Shown: in pieces, positions 1 to 8,406 of the stretch | Layout of the letters: each line of letters begins with the position of its first letter | Position numbering within the stretch: the stretch's first letter is position 1 | Assembly: GCA_016722025.1 (NCBI GenBank) | Contig: JADKGZ010000020.1 | Coordinates: 16,203 to 80,202, forward strand | Direction: 5' to 3' | Length of the DNA: 64,000 nucleotides | Source: Acidimicrobiaceae bacterium | GTDB taxonomy: Bacteria > Actinomycetota > Acidimicrobiia > Acidimicrobiales > Ilumatobacteraceae | Translations under genes and position numbers: made by a program | Notes under the pieces: generated by a model | Told to the model about the DNA's origin: nothing | The model's input: the letters and a program-made list of their open reading frames with translations, nothing else | The model's database searches: none

Positions 1-2
1 AC

Positions 3-374
3 TGGATGGGTGAGTGGGAGATCCCGTTCGCGGAGACCATCGACCCTGCGAAGAAGTACGTCGTGTCGAGCACGTTGAGCGAGGTCGATTGGAATGCCGA
101 GCTCGTGCGAGGTGACTTGGGGCAAGCGGTTCGGCAGCTCAAGCAGGAGCCAGGCGAGGGCTTGTTCGTGGGTGGCGTGACGCTGCCCCACGCGTTGGCA
201 GATCTGGGCCTGATCGACGAGTACGAGTTCCTTGTACAGCCGGTACTTGCCGGACGCGGGCCGACGTTGCTCGCCGGTCTGCGCGAACGCATCCAGCTCG
301 AGCTGGTGAATCGCCATGAGTTCCGGTCGGGGGCGGTCGCCCTGCGATACCGGCCCACGCGAGCTACGGCTTAG
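3..374 (+). CDS. DHFR/RibD-like reductase family protein, 5' end cut by window
   Basis: C-terminal part of a dihydrofolate-reductase-fold protein of the YyaP/RibD-C type. The frame is open to the first base, so the N-terminus lies outside; about 123 residues of a usual 170-190 are present. Visible family features are the strand/loop VVSSTL near the start, the glycine-rich GLFVGGVTLPHAL segment that forms the NADPH-binding loop, and the IDEYEFLVQPVLAGRGPTLL segment typical of this family. Such proteins are cytosolic NADPH-dependent reductases of mostly unknown substrate. The family is clear; the substrate is not. Confidence 0.8.
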   Translation, partial: WMGEWEIPFAETIDPAKKYVVSSTLSEVDWNAELVRGDLGQAVRQLKQEPGEGLFVGGVTLPHALADLGLIDEYEFLVQPVLAGRGPTLLAGLRERIQLELVNRHEFRSGAVALRYRPTRATA

Positions 375-433
375 CTCGACGGACGGCCGAACCACACGTT
401 CTCGTCTCTGGGTGCCAGGCACAACAGTTGTCG

Positions 434-1558
434 TCAGAGTTTCGCAGCGGATGCGGCCAGGGTCAGTTGGGTGAAGCTGGGTCGGTACATTGCAGGCTCA
501 GCGTGAACGAACTGTTCGTCATACGCGTTGTTCGACCACCACAGAAGCAGCGAGCCCGGCGTGAGGGTGCAGGCCATCGCGTCGTAGGTGCATGTTCGAG
601 CATCTCCGCTCTTGGTCGGCGGAGTGAAACCTTGGATGATGCGCCAAGGCCCGGTCGGTTGCGGAGCTTCGAAGAGGAGGATCTCGTCGCCATAGAACTC
701 GTCATCCTTGGCGGTGGCGAGCCATCTGTTGCCATGCCGGAACACGAAGAGCCTGCAGGCAAACGTCCCGTGGGTCAGGATGCTGATCGCAGCGCTCGCG
801 TCTGCTGTCCACGCTTCGCCATCCCAATACGTGGGAGCAGCGAGTAGCCGGCCACGAGGGACTCGCGCAACTCTGTTCTCTGTCGTCCCGCGCCCGTAGA
901 GGTGGTTGTTGCCGTACAGATAGGTCCACTGTTGATCGGAAGCGACTGAGAACCCGTAGATGGGGCTCACTCCGTAGTTGGGCGCTGGCTGCATTTTGAG
1001 GATTCGACCGGTGCGCCATTGGAGGGTGGTGATCCACGTTGTCGTTGGCTCGAAGTTGATGGCCCAGCCGCGTGGACCTCTGCGAACCATCTGGGTGGTC
1101 ACGACGGAGAGGAGATCACCCTGGACGTGGCCTCCGTGGAACCACCACCATCGGTCCAGAAGCCGCTCACCTTCGTCGAGGTAGCTGTGTCGTGACTCGA
1201 GGAGTGAGAGCTCGGCTTGCTGGTTCTCGAGAATTGCGGTGTTTCGAACGAACGTCGACTTCGAGCCGATCGGATCGTTGGGCGCGAGGGACAGGAACGA
1301 ATCGTTCAACATCCACATCGTCGTCCCGTTCGGAAGGGGGTACGAGTGGGGTACGTCGCCTGCTTGCCATTGGCCGATCGATGACCCGAAGCCGCTCTGC
1401 AGCGCACGGAGGCGATCCGCTGGTGACTTCGAGCGTCGCATCGCTGGAAGCGCCGAGGCCTGGATGCTCGACACATCGTCAAAGCTCACAACCAGTGCCG
1501 CTGCGACACCGGCTCGACGGAGAAATCGGCGACGGTCGAACTCCTCGGGCGGTGGCAT
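434..1558 (-). CDS. Tat-exported secreted protein, probable beta-propeller (DUF4185-like)
   Basis: 374-residue protein. The start at 1558 is chosen because it places the twin-arginine signal DRRRFLRRAGVAAALVV at residues 8-24; a longer in-frame extension to 1675 has no signal-like property. The mature part is rich in Trp, Gly and Asn, with recurrent WxxG and YGNNHLYG-like blades, and resembles secreted glycan-acting or DUF4185-type propellers. It would fold in the cytoplasm and be exported by Tat, perhaps with a cofactor or metal. It is monocistronic and divergent from the methyltransferase at 1791. No catalytic residue could be assigned. Confidence 0.6.
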   Translation of the reverse strand: MPPPEEFDRRRFLRRAGVAAALVVSFDDVSSIQASALPAMRRSKSPADRLRALQSGFGSSIGQWQAGDVPHSYPLPNGTTMWMLNDSFLSLAPNDPIGSKSTFVRNTAILENQQAELSLLESRHSYLDEGERLLDRWWWFHGGHVQGDLLSVVTTQMVRRGPRGWAINFEPTTTWITTLQWRTGRILKMQPAPNYGVSPIYGFSVASDQQWTYLYGNNHLYGRGTTENRVARVPRGRLLAAPTYWDGEAWTADASAAISILTHGTFACRLFVFRHGNRWLATAKDDEFYGDEILLFEAPQPTGPWRIIQGFTPPTKSGDARTCTYDAMACTLTPGSLLLWWSNNAYDEQFVHAEPAMYRPSFTQLTLAASAAKL

Positions 1559-1790
1559 CTCACTCACCCACTCAGCCCGCGTTGAAGCGAATGCGACAGT
1601 CGTTGGAGCGGCGGAGGCCCTGCATGCTTGCACTGAAACACCCGAACCTGATGGGTGGCTGTCAGTCACCTGCAAAGTTCCTGTGGTATGTCAGCGACCG
1701 CGGACTCCTCGTCGGGCCTGGTGCCCACACGGGCACAGGCGCGTCGAAATGACCGAAGCTGGCGAGACGTGTCGCTCTAGCGTGTTGCCG

Positions 1791-2600
1791 ATGAGCGACG
1801 ATCACGGCCGCGATCCGAGCACGGCGACGACCTGGCACCACGGTCTGATCGCTCGCTGGTGGGCCAACTTCAACCTCGACGGACCCGAGATCGAGTTCTT
1901 CCGGTCCTACGTCGCAGCCGGTCAGCCGGCGCTCGACGTCGGCTGCGGCAGTGGCCGGTTGCTCGTGCCGTGGGTGGCCGACGGGCTCGACGTCGACGGC
2001 GTCGATGCGTCGGCCGACATGATCGAGGCCTGCCGGGTCGCCGCCCGCAACGCGGGCTGCGAGCCCGTGCTGTACGTGCAACCGACCCACCGGCTCGATC
2101 TGCCGCGCCGCTACCGCACCATCATCAGCTGCGGCGCGTTCGGGCTCGGTGGCAGCCGTGCCGACGACATCGAAGGCCTGCGACGCCTCCGCGCCCACTT
2201 GCTCCCCGGTGGCGTGCTGGCCCTCGACTACGAGGTCCACGAGTTCGACGACGATCGTTGGCGCCGGTGGCAAACGCGGCCGGCCGACGAGTCGCCACCA
2301 CCGAGCCAGGCCCGCCGACTGGCGCCTGACGGCTTCCACTACGCCCTGCGCCACCGGATCACCGCCGTCGACATGGCCGAGCGTTCCGTGACCCGCGAAC
2401 TGCAGGCGTGGCAATGGCAGGGCGACGAGCTCGTCGCTCACGAGACCCACGCCCTCGTCGCGAACGTCTACTCCTCGAACGAGATCGTGTCGCTGCTCGC
2501 CTCGGTCGGCTTCACCGACGTGCGCGTGCTGGGCAGCTACCACGGCGGCGCACCAACCGAGCTCGACGGGTTCCACGTCTTCGTCGCGACCGCGGTGTGA
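1791..2600 (+). CDS. class I SAM-dependent methyltransferase
   Basis: 269-residue Rossmann-fold methyltransferase. Motif I is ALDVGCGSGRLL (about residues 47-58), followed by the acidic strand VDGVDAS that binds the adenosine ribose and a post-motif region LPGGVLALDYE typical of the family. No membrane segment or signal is present, so it is cytosolic; the substrate is unknown. An ATG at 1749 is in frame, but 1791 is preferred because a TAGCGT box lies exactly 7 nt upstream (1778-1783), the leaderless arrangement seen throughout the window. Confidence 0.85.
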   Translation: MSDDHGRDPSTATTWHHGLIARWWANFNLDGPEIEFFRSYVAAGQPALDVGCGSGRLLVPWVADGLDVDGVDASADMIEACRVAARNAGCEPVLYVQPTHRLDLPRRYRTIISCGAFGLGGSRADDIEGLRRLRAHLLPGGVLALDYEVHEFDDDRWRRWQTRPADESPPPSQARRLAPDGFHYALRHRITAVDMAERSVTRELQAWQWQGDELVAHETHALVANVYSSNEIVSLLASVGFTDVRVLGSYHGGAPTELDGFHVFVATAV

Positions 2601-2711
2601 CGGCGACGGCGCCGACCGGCTCGACGCACGTCTGAAAGAGGTGAACCAGCGCAGCATGCTCGCAGAGCGGGCCCAGCAGGTCGTCGCAAGTGCTCCCGAC
2701 CGGACCGTGGG

Positions 2712-3749
2712 CTAGCACTCCGTGGTGAATCGCTCCACGGCGCTGCTCCCACGAGAGGCATGGCTGGAGCCGTACTCGGTGCTGCCGCCCACGACGTAGA
2801 CGGCGTCGTCGAGCACGACAGTTCGCGCAAAGGAACGTGGGGTGAGCAGTGGCTGCAGCGGCACCCAGGTGTCGCCGTCGAGCGCGAACACGTCGGCCAG
2901 CACCTGGTCGGTCGCCTGTGACTCGCCGCCGACGAGCAAGATGGTGCCGCATGCGACCACTGCGCCGGCGGTGCCACGCGGGTCGATCGCCGGCCCGTTT
3001 GACCACGCGTCGGTGGCGGCGTCGTAGATGAACACGTCACCGAAGTCGTTGCGGCCGCTGCGGCCGCCGATGGCCCAGAGCTGCTCGTTCAGCACAACAG
3101 CCGCCGGGCTGCCCTCGGCCTGCGGAAGTGGAGCCACGCTCGCCCATGCATCGGTGGTGGGGTCGTAGACGACGTGGTCGGCGATCGTCGAGCGCGCGGT
3201 GCCGCCACCGATCACGTGGATCTTGTTGTCGAGCACAGTTGCTGCGTGCCCGCCGCTCGCCGTCGGCAACGCAGCGGCAGTGCTCCAGGTCGCGCTGGCG
3301 ACGTCGTACACCCAGACCTCGTCGGTGGGCCGGCTGGAGGTGCCCGTGAAGCCACCGATGACGTAGATGCGCCCGTCGACCGCTGCCACCGACGGTGCGT
3401 TCACGCCGCCACCCGGTAGCACCGTCACGTCGATCCAGCCAGCACCGTCGAAGCGCTCGACCTCGGTGATCGGCTTGCCATCCTCGCCGGTGCCGCCGAC
3501 CGCGTAGAGCGCTCCCGCTGCCACCACGACTCCGTGCGCCGACCGCGCCCGGAGCAGCGGCGGTGCAGCCGACCACGACGGCTCGATGCGGGAGGTGGAC
3601 GGCGCGGAGGAGGCCACCGGCGCGATGGTGGTGGCCATCGTCGGCGGCGATGCCGTGCTCACAGCCTCGGTCGATGGTTCTTCGCTCGCGCACGCTGCGG
3701 ATGACACCGCCAGCACGACCACGAGTGCGGCCCGCGCCGCGGACCTCAC
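2712..3749 (-). CDS. kelch-repeat lipoprotein
   Basis: 345-residue exported beta-propeller. A GTG start at 3749 overlaps the TGA of the preceding nitroreductase gene (GTGA), giving a short signal with hydrophobic core and lipobox SSAAC near residue 20, followed by a Ser/Thr/Pro-rich linker. Then come about six kelch blades, each with the double-glycine signature (YAVGGTGED, YVIGGFTG, HVIGGGTA, WAIGGRSG, LLVGGES, YVVGGSTE). It is expected to be anchored outside the membrane and to bind a protein or glycan; no enzymatic residue is evident. It is translationally coupled to the deazaflavin nitroreductase. A longer in-frame start at 3842 would bury the signal and is rejected. Confidence 0.85.
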   Translation of the reverse strand: MRSAARAALVVVLAVSSAACASEEPSTEAVSTASPPTMATTIAPVASSAPSTSRIEPSWSAAPPLLRARSAHGVVVAAGALYAVGGTGEDGKPITEVERFDGAGWIDVTVLPGGGVNAPSVAAVDGRIYVIGGFTGTSSRPTDEVWVYDVASATWSTAAALPTASGGHAATVLDNKIHVIGGGTARSTIADHVVYDPTTDAWASVAPLPQAEGSPAAVVLNEQLWAIGGRSGRNDFGDVFIYDAATDAWSNGPAIDPRGTAGAVVACGTILLVGGESQATDQVLADVFALDGDTWVPLQPLLTPRSFARTVVLDDAVYVVGGSTEYGSSHASRGSSAVERFTTEC

Positions 3750-4213
3750 GACCTCGGCTCCAGGACGACGACCGCAGTCTCTGTCGGGCGGCGAGCTGCG
3801 AAGGCGTCGAGGTCCTTGTCGATCTCCCGCCACCGCGACCACAGACGCTCCCGCTCCTCACCGCGGGCGGCGCGGCCGGTGGCCGGGCGCGGGCCACCGC
3901 CGCCGGGAACCTCGATCCGCACGTCGGGGTGGGCCTGCATGTTCAGCCACCACGCCGGCTCGGCCTCGCCCCAGCCGTTCATCGCCAAGGTGACCAGGTT
4001 CGGCCCATCCTCGAAGTAGCCGACCATCACCGTGCGCTCGAGGCCGGTGCGGCGCCCGACCGTGGTGACGCTCATCGCCCCCCATCCTTTCGACTTCGGG
4101 CGCCACAGGCCCAGCCGGCCGCGCGTGAGGCGGTACACGCGTCGATGGGTGAACCAGAAGAGACGAATGAACCAGCGAGGTGGAAGTCGCGGTGTGGTCT
4201 TCTGCTCGTTCAT
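3746..4213 (-). CDS. nitroreductase family deazaflavin-dependent oxidoreductase (Ddn-like)
   Basis: 155-residue split-barrel protein of the F420-dependent nitroreductase/quinone reductase family (Ddn/Rv3547 group). Family features: basic amphipathic N-terminus (RWFIRLFWFTHRRVYRLTRG), the GRRTGLERTVMVGYFEDG strand pair, and LVTLAMNGWGEAEPAWWLNMQAHPD, which lines the deazaflavin site. Known members use reduced F420 to reduce quinones or nitro compounds at the membrane face. A strong AAGGAG ribosome site precedes the ATG. It heads a two-gene unit with the kelch lipoprotein. Confidence 0.9.
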   Translation of the reverse strand: MNEQKTTPRLPPRWFIRLFWFTHRRVYRLTRGRLGLWRPKSKGWGAMSVTTVGRRTGLERTVMVGYFEDGPNLVTLAMNGWGEAEPAWWLNMQAHPDVRIEVPGGGGPRPATGRAARGEERERLWSRWREIDKDLDAFAARRPTETAVVVLEPRS

Positions 4214-4282
4214 GTGCGTTCGCTCCTTCGTGGGTGCAGGCGCTGCTGGGCGCTCGGCGGACAGGTGCGGGTCGCGTCCACG

Positions 4283-5845
4283 TTACGACCAGCTGGTGAG
4301 TTGGTAGTCGATGCGAGTGCCGAGCAGCAGGTTGGCGTACGACGAGGCGACCAGCAATCCGCTCTGCCCGTCGTAGACGAGATCCGACACCTCGCCCGCG
4401 CCCGACTCGTGGATCGTGACCGTGAAACCGGAGTCGGTGGCGTCGACCGCGCTCACCGACACCGACGCCTGCGTCACCGGGTCGTAGTCCAGCTCCTGGC
4501 CGGCACTCAGCTGGTCCAGCGCGTCGGGCGAGATCCACAAGCCACCGACCTGAGCGGCTCCGTCGACGCGCTCCATGTACTCGGTGACCGACGGTGCGAC
4601 ATCGGAGTAGAGAGTGCGCGAGAACAGGTACCGCGCCCAGTCCGTGCCCGAGGTGCGGCGGTCGACCGTGAGGCCGGCCGCGAGGTAGATGGGCGAGCCG
4701 GTGACGTCGACCGTGACGGTGGAGTCGTACTCGACGTGGTTGACCGAGTCGACCCACGCCGGAGCGGCGGCCATCGCCCACGGCAGCGCCGGCTGGCGCA
4801 TGTTGACCAGCGTGCTCTGCGTGAGGAAGGTGGAACCGTCGCGACCCTCGCCTTGCGCAACCGGGCCGGTGATGGGCGGGCCTTGCGTCGCGCCCGCCGT
4901 GTGCAACAGCACGCCGGAGTCGAGGTCGTAGACCCACGTGTAGTTGCCCAGGTCGCTGATCGATTGCAGCCAGATCGAGGAGAACTGGGTGTCGCCGATC
5001 GAGTACGGCATGCGCACGATCTTCAGGTCGTCGGTGACGACCTCGTCGATCTGCGCCAGCACATCCGGGTGCAGCCAGTAGTCCGATCCGGCCCCGGGAA
5101 TGCCAACCGCGCCACCCCACGTGAGCGTGGTGACGGAGCTGTCGAGCGCCAGGTCGCTCAACCCGAAGGCGCGGATGGACAGCGCGGCGATCGAGTCGTT
5201 GAGCGCGACCACGTCGACCTGCGTGTAGCCGTGCCCGGCCGCGGTCTCGATGTCCTCACGCCGGTAGTGGTCGCCGGTCGTCGGGTCGACCCAGTTGCCC
5301 TCCTCGTCCTCCACGTACCGGTGGTACGAGTTGGCCACCGACGCAGCGCTCGCGTAGTACGTGAGGCGCGACCCTTGCGCGACCCACGTGGGGGCGGGCA
5401 TGTCGCGCAGCTCGGGCAGCAGGGTGACGAAGAAGTTCTCGTCGGCGAGCGCGGCCTCGGCGTCGGGCGCCGTGTGCGCCGTCGGTGCGGTGGTCGGCGA
5501 GGTCGGCGAGGTCGGCGCGGTCGGTGAGGGTTCTGTCGATGCCTCGGTCGCGGTCGGTGCCGGCGCGGGTGGCACGATCGAGTCGGTCTGCTGCGCGACC
5601 GTCGTATCGGGGCCGAGCATCACGTTCGTATCGGTCGGCACAGTCGCCGGCCCGACGACGCTGCGAGCCCATCCGCTGTCGGCACCGGGCCGCACCCACA
5701 CGGCCACCACAGCCAGCACGACCGCGCCGACGAGGAAGAGGCCGAGCGTACGAGGTGGGCGCTCCTGATGTGGCGCTGCAACAGCGACCCACTCATGGCC
5801 GTTCCACTGCGGGCCCGCGCCGACGGGGTTCTGGATGGGATCCAT
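4283..5845 (-). CDS. membrane-anchored protein of unknown function with DUF2510-like N-terminus
   Basis: 520-residue protein. Residues 1-25 (PVGAGPQWNGHEWVAV) resemble the small DUF2510 Trp-rich motif common in Actinobacteria; one transmembrane helix (LGLFLVGAVVLAVVAVWV) follows, then a Thr/Pro/Ser-rich linker made of repeated PTSPT units (DNA 5490-5530), then a roughly 380-residue extracytoplasmic domain rich in Asp, Trp and beta-strand. The domain is not recognised. The start at 5845 has a GGAGGG ribosome site; the much longer open frame beyond it is antisense to the permease gene. Confidence 0.7.
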   Translation of the reverse strand: MDPIQNPVGAGPQWNGHEWVAVAAPHQERPPRTLGLFLVGAVVLAVVAVWVRPGADSGWARSVVGPATVPTDTNVMLGPDTTVAQQTDSIVPPAPAPTATEASTEPSPTAPTSPTSPTTAPTAHTAPDAEAALADENFFVTLLPELRDMPAPTWVAQGSRLTYYASAASVANSYHRYVEDEEGNWVDPTTGDHYRREDIETAAGHGYTQVDVVALNDSIAALSIRAFGLSDLALDSSVTTLTWGGAVGIPGAGSDYWLHPDVLAQIDEVVTDDLKIVRMPYSIGDTQFSSIWLQSISDLGNYTWVYDLDSGVLLHTAGATQGPPITGPVAQGEGRDGSTFLTQSTLVNMRQPALPWAMAAAPAWVDSVNHVEYDSTVTVDVTGSPIYLAAGLTVDRRTSGTDWARYLFSRTLYSDVAPSVTEYMERVDGAAQVGGLWISPDALDQLSAGQELDYDPVTQASVSVSAVDATDSGFTVTIHESGAGEVSDLVYDGQSGLLVASSYANLLLGTRIDYQLTSWS

Positions 5846-5992
5846 GACACCCTCCACCCACCAGGGTGAGCCTGCATCCGTGAGCGGCGCCAGGGTCCAA
5901 TGGGTGCGATGGCCGAGTGTGGCTGGCACCACCTCGTGATCGGTGGGATCACCATTGCCCGGAGGGAGCCTGCTCGCGAGGATGAGGCGGTG

Positions 5993-8362
5993 ATGATCGC
6001 CTCGCCCGTGGGCCTGTGGAGCCGGAACGACCTTCGCGCTCGTTGGAGGTCGTTGTTGGTGCTGGGCGTGCTGGCTGGCGTCACCACGGGTCTGGCCGTT
6101 GCCTCCTTCGACGGGGCACTGCGCACCGGCTCGGCGTTGAGCCGCCTCGAAGAGCGCAACCTCGCCAGCGACGCCGTCGTCTTCGCCTCGCAGAGCTCCC
6201 TCGAGCAGCCCGACTGGACGACCCTCGCGACGCGACCGGAGGTGGAACAGATCGCGCGTTGGCAGTGGGTGTTCGGGCTGGTCGACGGTGTGGACAGCGT
6301 GCTCTTCGCTCCCGGCGACGACGTCTTCCTGAACACGGTCGACCGGCCGATCGTGGTGGAAGGTCGCATGTTCGACCCGGCGGCGACCGACGAGATGGTC
6401 ATCACCGACGCCTTCGTCGGCGAACCTGGCGTCTTGCCTGGTGTGGGTGACGTGGTGCATCTCGACGCCTACAGCTCGTTCGACCTGACGGCGCCACCCG
6501 GGCCATCGGTGGACTTCACCGTCGTCGGTGTCGTCCACTCCTCGCTGTCGTACGTGTTCACCGGCGGGATGTTCATCTCGCCGGGCTTCGCCGCCGCCTA
6601 CCAAGGACAGATCGTGACGGCGGAGAACGCGATGGTGACACTGCGCAACGGCGCGGCCGATGTCGCTGCGCTCCGCCGCCATGCGAGCACCGATGTCTTC
6701 CAGGGGGTACCGGTGCTGGACCTGCAGGTCACGGCTCGACGGGTGACCGCCACCACCGACGTGGAACGAGCGATGTTGCTGCTGTTGGCGGCGATCATCG
6801 CACTGTCGGGCCTGGTGTTCGTCGGGCAGGCCATGGCTCGATCGGCAGCCGCCATCGGCGCCGACGCCCCCACGCTGCGAGCGCTGGGCATGACCCGTCG
6901 CGAGCTGACGCTGTGTGCCTGCTGGCCCCACGCGCTCACCGTGGTGGCCGCCGTGGTCTCGACGGTGCTCACCGCCGCAATCGCCTCACGGTGGTTCCCG
7001 GTGGGCCTGGCCGCGCAGGTGGACCCGGACCGCGGGTTCCGGTTCGATGCGCTGCTGCTCAGCGCGGCAGCGCTGGGCGTGATGGTGCTGATCGTCGCCG
7101 GCGTGGCCCTGGCCAGTTGGCTGGCGGCGGGACCGGAACGCCCGGTGGAGGTGGCGCGGCACGCGCGGCTCACCCGGCTGGGCTTCATCCGCCCGCTGAC
7201 GGTGGGCGTGGGCATGCGGATGGCGCTGGACGGCGGGCGCCGCTCGGCGCGACGGACTTCTCGGTCGGCGCTGGTCGGTGCAACCGCGGCGGTTGCCGGC
7301 ATCGTGGCGGTCATCACGCTCAACCACGGTCTCGCCGACGCGCTCCAGCACCCCGAGGTGGCCGGCATCGCATGGGATGCCACCGTGGTGCCCGATCCCG
7401 ACGACGTCTCACCGGCCACCGGGGTCGACCCGGCGGTGGTCGCCGCCGTCGTTGCGCAGCCTGGGCTGGCGGCCATCGGCACGATCGGCAGAACGGTCAC
7501 CCAGATCGGCGAGGTTGGTGTTCCCACCTTCACCGTCGTCGACGTCGTCGACGGACGCGCCGGAGGCGACGTACGGCTGGTGACCTTGACGGGCAGTGCA
7601 CCTCACGCCGACAACGAGGTGACGCTCGGGCCGTCGACCGCGCGAGATCTCGGAGTCGGCATCGGCGACTCTGTGCGCCTCGCCGATGGAGGTGAAGCCA
7701 CGGTGGTGGGGCTCGGCTTGTTCCCCTCCGACGTGCACGCGCAGTTCGACGAGGGCGCCTGGATCACCGCTGGTCGATTCTTCGGCCCGGTGCCCAACGG
7801 GAGCACCGTGTCCGAGGGTGCGGAGTTCGTGATCGCTGTTCGCTTCGCCGACCGCACGGATCTCGAGGCGCAGGTGGCCGAGCTTGGCTCATCGCTGGGG
7901 GCGTCGGTGCAGTACGTGGCGCCCGCCGAGCTGCCGTTGGAGCTGAGCAACCTGCACAATGTGCAGCGCCTGCCCGAAGTGCTGGCAGCCTTCCTCGCCG
8001 TGCTGGGTGTGGTCGCCACCGGTCACGGCCTGTTTCAATCGGTTCGCCTTCGCCGCAAGGACTTCGCAGTGATGGGCGCGCTGGGCATCACCCGTCGCGG
8101 ATCCAGGCTGATCCTGGCCGCCCACGGCACGATGCTGGCACTCGTCGGCCTCGCGTTCGGGGTGCCGCTGGGGCTGCTCGCCGGTCGCACCGGGTGGCAA
8201 GCCATCACCGATCGTGTGCCCATCACGTTCCGCTCGCCGTTCGCACTCGTTGCCGTGCTGCTGGTGGTGCCGGCAGCGATCCTGGTGGCGAACGTGCTGG
8301 CGGTGCTGCCCGCTCGCCGTGCTGCCAAGCTCGACCCCGCACTGGTGCTGCGAACGGAGTGA
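5993..8362 (+). CDS. FtsX/MacB-type ABC permease, orphan
   Basis: About 789 residues with two FtsX-like permease repeats: an N-terminal helix (WRSLLVLGVLAGVTTGLAVA), a large extracytoplasmic domain, three helices around residues 255-390, a second periplasmic-type domain and three C-terminal helices (ending AAILVANVLAVLPARRAAKLDPALVLRTE, the usual FtsX tail). This is the duplicated 8-10 helix layout of Gram-positive lipoprotein/antimicrobial-type permeases. No ABC ATPase gene lies within this window, so the partner must be encoded elsewhere or lie outside. A GTG at 5990 is an equally possible start; GAGG lies just upstream. Confidence 0.85.
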   Translation: MIASPVGLWSRNDLRARWRSLLVLGVLAGVTTGLAVASFDGALRTGSALSRLEERNLASDAVVFASQSSLEQPDWTTLATRPEVEQIARWQWVFGLVDGVDSVLFAPGDDVFLNTVDRPIVVEGRMFDPAATDEMVITDAFVGEPGVLPGVGDVVHLDAYSSFDLTAPPGPSVDFTVVGVVHSSLSYVFTGGMFISPGFAAAYQGQIVTAENAMVTLRNGAADVAALRRHASTDVFQGVPVLDLQVTARRVTATTDVERAMLLLLAAIIALSGLVFVGQAMARSAAAIGADAPTLRALGMTRRELTLCACWPHALTVVAAVVSTVLTAAIASRWFPVGLAAQVDPDRGFRFDALLLSAAALGVMVLIVAGVALASWLAAGPERPVEVARHARLTRLGFIRPLTVGVGMRMALDGGRRSARRTSRSALVGATAAVAGIVAVITLNHGLADALQHPEVAGIAWDATVVPDPDDVSPATGVDPAVVAAVVAQPGLAAIGTIGRTVTQIGEVGVPTFTVVDVVDGRAGGDVRLVTLTGSAPHADNEVTLGPSTARDLGVGIGDSVRLADGGEATVVGLGLFPSDVHAQFDEGAWITAGRFFGPVPNGSTVSEGAEFVIAVRFADRTDLEAQVAELGSSLGASVQYVAPAELPLELSNLHNVQRLPEVLAAFLAVLGVVATGHGLFQSVRLRRKDFAVMGALGITRRGSRLILAAHGTMLALVGLAFGVPLGLLAGRTGWQAITDRVPITFRSPFALVAVLLVVPAAILVANVLAVLPARRAAKLDPALVLRTE

Positions 8363-8406
8363 GCGCCGGCGCCGCATCGCCCCTCTCGCACGCTCCGAGC
8401 GTGGCC

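Noticed and set aside
5490..5530. Tandem GGCGAGGTC-like repeats
   Set aside because: They encode the Pro/Ser/Thr linker of the anchored protein on the minus strand and are not a CRISPR or regulatory repeat.
4283..6931. 882-codon minus-strand frame as one protein
   Set aside because: Everything beyond 5845 is antisense to the FtsX gene and lacks motifs; the DUF2510-like N-terminus and ribosome site place the start at 5845.
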